DNA of 64,000 bases. Source: Nymphaea colorata (lineage: Eukaryota; Streptophyta; Magnoliopsida; Nymphaeales; Nymphaeaceae). A model generated the notes under the pieces. The model saw nothing but the letters and a program-made list of their open reading frames with translations. It did not search any database and was not told where the DNA came from. The stretch lies in assembly GCF_008831285.2 (NCBI RefSeq), contig NC_045146.1:496001-560000 (forward strand), given 5' to 3'. Shown in pieces: positions 58,901 to 64,000 of the stretch (its first letter is position 1; every line of letters begins with the position of its first letter). A program made the translations under genes and the position numbers.

Positions 58901-61900
58901 TTTTATATGTCGGGCATTAGTCAATTGTTTGATGACTAGTCGCACTAATTGACCAGTCTGACCAATAGGTTGTTGGTTTGAAACTTTGAACCACAGGTTG
59001 GTTGACAACCAACTCAAGCCATTCCCTCAATTTAAAAGGAACATACCAGTATGCCGCAAGCCCATCTTGATATGTCTATGAAGAAACAGACCATCTGGTT
59101 GCTGTGATAAGATTGTCCTTGCCCATGGGATCTAATTGTAATAATTCACTTTTACTAGGAATGTATGATGTCCACCAGTGTCACCATGTACATGGATATC
59201 ATGATGTGCAACATTTTTGAACCCCATGATATTGTGAGTATGAACTATAGCCACAAACAGCATCCTTTTCATTACAATGTGGGGAATGTATCTACATATA
59301 AATCTAAGCTGTGAAAATTGGAAGTCAGGCAAAGGTCGTTCCTTAAAAAGACTAACTGAGACTACCAGGACTAGTCGGGCCCTACTTGGTCCAAGTTGAT
59401 TGGCTATCAATAAATAAACATTTTTTTATGTAAATAAACAAAGAAATATATGTACATATCCAAACTATGCACATATAAATTGATTATACGTCAGAGACAT
59501 GGACAGAGCTAGGATTTTTTTCAGGGGCGGGCCAAACGGTCCGCGGGTCGGGCCAAACTAAAAAAATTTGATTTTTTCAATATAAAAAAAAATTCCTGCG
59601 CTCACCTGGGCCATGGCCCAGGCGGGCCCCCCTCCCTCCGCCCCTGGTCAGAGAGTAGCTGGCTAAAAGACGACTAGGTTAACTAATTGATTAGTCTAAC
59701 CAGCTAGTTGCTTGTTTAATACATAGGCCTTTGCCAAAAACTTATCTTTCACCTTGGTGTATGAGGGGTGACGGCTTGATACTTCTGGTTTATTCCTTCT
59801 TGAAATGGTAGCATGAAGAGCTGGGGAATGTGAAAAGAGAGATAAGACCCTGTATTGATACTAGACAAATTATGTCTACCAATCAAGATTAAATGGTTAA
59901 AAAAAACTTATACCTTGCTCTTCTTTGGATGTCAGTTAAAATTAATTAACAGGAAATTTAGTTTGACGTGCTACATCTTGTTGTACTGTGGAATAAAGGG
60001 ATAGTGAAAGCATATGACGGGGTTCTAGTTCTTGAGAATTTACATTGATACGGTCGTTCTGTTAGACAGCTGATCTGCAGTAAAGGTGCACTCTTACAAC
60101 TGAAGTTCTCATGTTCAGACATTTATAGAGAATATTAGTTGGGTTGGCTTTAAAAGACATCTGCAGAGAGACATCAGAAATTGGAAACTACGAAGAGAAT
60201 CTTTTCCAATTAAAGTCGAGCTGCAGTTTATTCTTTCTAAATGTAGCACATACTAGTGAAATGACAAGTTAAGAATTATTAACATCCATCGTAGACCGAT
60301 TTCTTTTTATGATGAAAATTTCTTTATTGAACTAATAATTCATTTCAGCATATCTACAAATGTGAAATAAGGCAGGTAAATGACAGCCAGAAATTGTTTG
60401 TGCCTGCTTTAATTTTTGCTTATAGATTTTGGAAAATGATTCGTACTTGCTTATAGCGTAGTCACAAATATCGTCCATTTTTTTGAAGCAAAAAAAAGGG
60501 ACTAAAGAAAACAGGGAAAAATTGCGAAAACAAAAATGTCACATTTTTATCATGTCTTTTTTTTTTTCATAAAAGTGTTTTAATGACATTTAAAATCGTT
60601 TAACTCTTTCCTTTTTTTTATTAATGTTTTCATGAGAAACTTAGTAGAAAACTCAAATTTTGATGTTTTTTTAGTATTTTTAACTTTTCTGAATTCCCAA
60701 GATATCCTTGAGAAAACCAAATTTCCTCTTTAATACCCAAGGAAACCTCACTGGTAAAAATCTGAAAACTATGTTTGTGACTGGGGTTTATAGTATGTGA
60801 CGATTTCTATATATGTTAAGGCTCTTTGACTGTCATTGTTGCTTCCTAATTTTGTGTTGCTTAACTTTGATAGTGCACCAATAACATCTGTCTTTGAACG
60901 GCATAACTATTAAATGTAGGAAATTAAGAAGAAAGAGGACATTTTTATACAATTGCCCCTGATTTTTGAAATTGACATTAGGGCTACTTATACCAACAGA
61001 GGATCATGTGGAGGTGTGGTGCTTGGTATTTGTAAATATTCTCTAGGAGGAAAGTAACATGCTAAATATTTCTTATGTGGTCATTGTTAATTTGGTCTGT
61101 TTCAAAATTTCTATCTTTTCCAGCTTTTGCTGTCAGGGAAATCTTGTGTACCTTAGGCTCAAACCATGCATTTAGATATCCTTGCCGCTGTTGTTGTACT
61201 TGAGACATTTAATGTCTTGTAACAAATTTTTTCCTTTCGAGTACCTTGCTTCAATTCAGTTTTAATAATAAAGGAAGCAACAACACCTTTCTACACTTTT
61301 ATCGGCTTGTGTTATGAGTGCATATCTGCTCACCTGCCACTCATGTTTGCAAATAGATCAGGCATCGTCTCCAACCATTGAACGCCTACAATATTGACCA
61401 CCCATTACCAAAATTTTGATGGTGAAGCTTGTAAACCTCTGTAAGAATGTACAGTTTTCCTGTTTTGTGTTTTGTTGACATTGAAAATAGTCTTAAACAT
61501 ATTGGATGTTAGTAATGGGTGGTGTTTCTTCTAGCAAACCATGTGTTCTAACTCCAAGCAAATGTATGTGCAAATTGAAATGGGGCTAGAGGCGGTAGTT
61601 CTTCTGCACAAAGTAGACACTTATGTGTACTTCATGGGTAATATATGCACCTCAATTGAACTTTGAAGACAGATTGAAGCCTGCATATGTAAAATATTGT
61701 CTTCCATTCAATCCCATTTCAAAATGATGAAGAAAATGGTATTATTTTTGGTTCTCGTAACTTTGGCAGTGGAGAAATGATGGAGAGGGAAGGGCACTTG
61801 TCGATGAATCCATAGGTCTAAAGTTAAACATGCAACAAAGGAAAATGTCAGCTAGATCAATGCTGTCCAGAAGTTGGATACTTTTACTGCCATAAAATTG

Positions 61901-63483
61901 GAACTGGGTGTAATTAATTGTTTAGGACAACATTTGGATGGAAGGTCATGCAATACAGACCATGCCTGAGTTTCTCTTTTTAAAATGTCTGGAAGGAAAA
62001 ATTATGTAGAACTATTTTCGTAGAAAATTTTGCTTTGATCATCTTGCTGATATCCTCATCTATGATTCTTATATTGATCTTACTAATGTATCTCTGTATA
62101 TCTATCACATATTATTATGCAGTTATATGATAATCTATGCTATGGTTCTGGGTCTGTTAATTGCTGTATCACAATGATGAATAGTGCCCGAACAATCTAC
62201 AGATGTAGATGTGAAATTTACATAATGTAGAAATCTGAGTTGCTTGCTTTTCTAATTATGAACAATTGATATTGTTTTTTCTTAGTTTCATATTTATCTT
62301 TTGGTAGTTTTTGTTATTTATTTGATGCGGAACCATTTGTGCCTCTTATGTTGTCCAGGTTAAAAGGATTCGTCCAAATGATCCTGATGCTACAAAGAAG
62401 TTGAAAGAATGTGAAAAAGCTGTGATGAAGCTTAAATTTGAAGAAGCAATTGCTGTGCAGGATCATGAAAGGCGTTCTGTAGCTGAATCAATTGATTATC
62501 ATTCCATTGGTATTAGCTGTTCTTACCCATACAACCAGCATGTTACTTTGTGTCAATTTTTTTGATCAGCTCTTATTCATTTACTTTTTCTTTTGTATTG
62601 TCCCGAGTCAAGTTTTTCCTTGGAAAAAACTTGTTGTTGACTGTTGATTTTTCTTTCCAAAATCTTAATTTGTTTTGTTTTATGAAAATGGGCAAAGAGA
62701 GTAAGCATAAAGTGAAATTTGCTGTCACTGTGCTCTTAGATGAATGGCAGCATCCTATTTCTTCTTGTGCAAGTTCCTAAAGTAAAATTTGAAATGCAAT
62801 GTTATTCATTCTTCTCATATAGTTTCTATGATATAAGGTCAATCTTCCCTTTGATTCTATTTCTATCAGTAAAGATAATTTTCTTGTTAATACCAACACC
62901 AACTTTCGGTATTAGAATATTTCTTTTGGTTCCATTGCAGTTGTGGGATCTGAATACACAGGTGCTAGGATTGAAGGAGATGTTGTAACCTTAGACTTCA
63001 TAAAGAAAATGATGGATGACTTTAAGAACCAGAAGTCCTTACACAAAAGGTATACTGTTTCGGTTGTTACATTCTGCAGCCTTTATTTTTATTTTTATTT
63101 TTTTAAAATGAGTTGACGATGAGTAACAAGTAGCAACCATCAAACCCTATGAGCACAACGCCAAGGGATGGCCCAGGGAACATAATGGAAAGGTTAGGAT
63201 TTGATTTAGGGTGTTCGACATGACAAATGTCACCCTGCACATTCCATTCTTTCCATCTGCTCACCACCTTTGGTTGTACAGCCTTTGAAATGTTAATTGT
63301 TTTGTTGTTGGTTTTTTTCCTTCTTTTTATTGACATGGCCTGAAGCATATAAATTATTCTCTCAGGTATGCCTTTCAAATTGTCTTACAAGCAAGGGAAA
63401 TGCTAAGAGCTTTGCCTACTTTGGTTGATATCACTGTTCCTGATGGTCATCATTTTACCGTTTGTGGTGACGTTCATGGCCAG
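55980..63483 (+). CDS. PP5: Serine/threonine protein phosphatase 5 with TPR domain (5' part)
   Basis: Six exons are in the window: 55980-56052, 56373-56542, 56635-56706, 62359-62509, 62941-63049 and 63366-63483. They encode 231 aa; the rest of the catalytic domain lies beyond the right edge. Residues about 10-125 are three TPR units ([46 protein letters not shown]), which in PP5 bind Hsp90 and hold the phosphatase in check. The catalytic domain starts near 190, and GDVHGQ at 226-231 is the first metal-binding motif of PPP phosphatases. Phases agree across all junctions. The intron after exon 2 has a GC donor (AAG|GCATGA) with a normal AG acceptor. Intron 3 is 5.65 kb. The plant orthologue (PAPP5) is linked to phytochrome and stress signalling. 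Confidence 0.95.
56543..56634 (+). other. GC-AG intron of PP5
   Basis: This 92-bp intron joins ...DPGYSK and GYYRRG..., an uninterrupted TPR sequence in the family. The 5' end is AAG|GCATGA, with no GT available that keeps the frame. The 3' end is ...ATCAACAG|GGC. The AAG before GC is the usual context for GC-AG introns. Confidence 0.85.
56707..62358 (+). other. Long intron 3 of PP5
   Basis: This 5.65-kb GT-AG intron separates the third TPR from the TPR-phosphatase linker. It holds a degenerate GGCGGAGC-family element (about 59500-59650). The rest is AT-rich unique-looking sequence in which I see no gene. Confidence 0.8.
59500..59650. repeat. GGCGGAGC-family fragment in PP5 intron 3
   Basis: ACAGAGCTAGG on the left and CCTCCGCCCCTGG on the right bracket a GC-rich/AT-rich mosaic of about 140 bp. 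The pattern resembles the related ends at 9250-9302 and 39478. Confidence 0.4.
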
Positions 63484-63774
63484 GTATCCTGTACAATTTC
63501 TCAGATGTATTTCTGTTTGCATTTGGTTGCAATTCAGTCCTCCTTATCTGTTTGACTATATGTGGGTAGTTCATATTATTTCAGAATACATTTTCCTGCT
63601 CAATGTTTAACTAGTTATACACCATATATGATGCTCAAAATTTTAGTTGTCGAAATTGCAAGTTAGAACAATTTGATCAAGGCCCTAAAAAAAACATTAG
63701 TCAGTCAAGTTGGATAATAAAAATAAAATCAATAGGGAGATATAAGCGCACAGATGTATTGTAGGCAGACTCTC

Positions 63775-63801
63775 TCTCTCTCCCCCCTCCCCTTTCTTTA
63801 G

Positions 63802-63832
<31 letters not shown>

Positions 63833-63834
63833 CA

Positions 63835-63868
<34 letters not shown>
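63775..63868. repeat. CT, TA and CT composite microsatellite
   Basis: Runs of CT, then GTGTGTGCGCG and TA, then a longer CT run. It lies in the PP5 intron following exon 6. Confidence 0.9.
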
Positions 63869-63871
<3 letters not shown>

Positions 63872-64000
63872 GTGAATACTAATTTACCCTAAAACATGCT
63901 TGAATTCAATATTTGTCTCATGAAAAATTTGTATTTTTTACTATCAATATTTTGGTGCTCACAAGAGCCTTTCATTTTTATGAATATTAAAAGCAGTAAA

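Overview
This is plant nuclear DNA, almost certainly from a flowering plant. It is AT-rich, its genes are split by GT-AG introns, it is full of long TA, CT and GT microsatellites, and it carries Ty1-copia remains and many small inverted-repeat transposons. Every recognisable protein is closest to a plant family. I cannot fix the species from sequence alone. No prokaryotic features are present.

Five protein-coding genes can be rebuilt exon by exon, with reading phase kept across every junction: (1) a Rab11-class (RABA2-like) small GTPase, + strand, 12,315-15,280, 2 exons, 212 aa; (2) an ankyrin-repeat, Raf-like 'integrin-linked' protein kinase, - strand, 29,367-19,942, 12 exons, 470 aa; (3) an NADH/NAD kinase of the plant NADK3 type, + strand, 41,444-45,550, 5 exons, 314 aa; (4) the meiotic crossover RING/coiled-coil protein HEI10, - strand, 50,196-47,891, 7 exons, 306 aa; (5) the 5' part of the TPR-containing serine/threonine phosphatase PP5, + strand, 55,980-63,483, 6 exons, running off the right edge. 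HEI10 and PP5 are divergent neighbours. The genes have unrelated roles (membrane traffic, signalling, NADP supply, meiosis, dephosphorylation); nothing suggests a functional cluster.

Layout: 1-12 kb is gene-poor, with faint receptor-kinase relics, a decayed Ty1-copia polymerase (about 6.1-7.9 kb) and a duplicated CT/TA microsatellite block. 12.3-15.3 kb is the Rab gene. At 16.9-20.7 kb the 3' end of the kinase gene is present twice in opposite orientation: the functional exons 10-12 on the - strand and a broken copy on the + strand, about 1 kb each around a 1.7 kb spacer. 20-30 kb is the rest of the kinase, with a MITE and two tandem duplications in its introns. 30-41 kb is intergenic repeat-rich DNA. 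41-46 kb is the NAD kinase, 47.9-52.1 kb HEI10 with a long untranslated leader, and 53-64 kb PP5, with an 850-bp foldback transposon upstream of its start codon and a 5.65-kb third intron.

The most interesting items are the inverted duplication of the kinase 3' end (a possible source of hairpin RNA against a live gene), the foldback element with a stem of about 95 bp and an 8-bp target duplication, a GC-AG intron in PP5, an NADK3-like protein without the expected peroxisomal C-terminus, and several families of non-autonomous, hAT-like elements.
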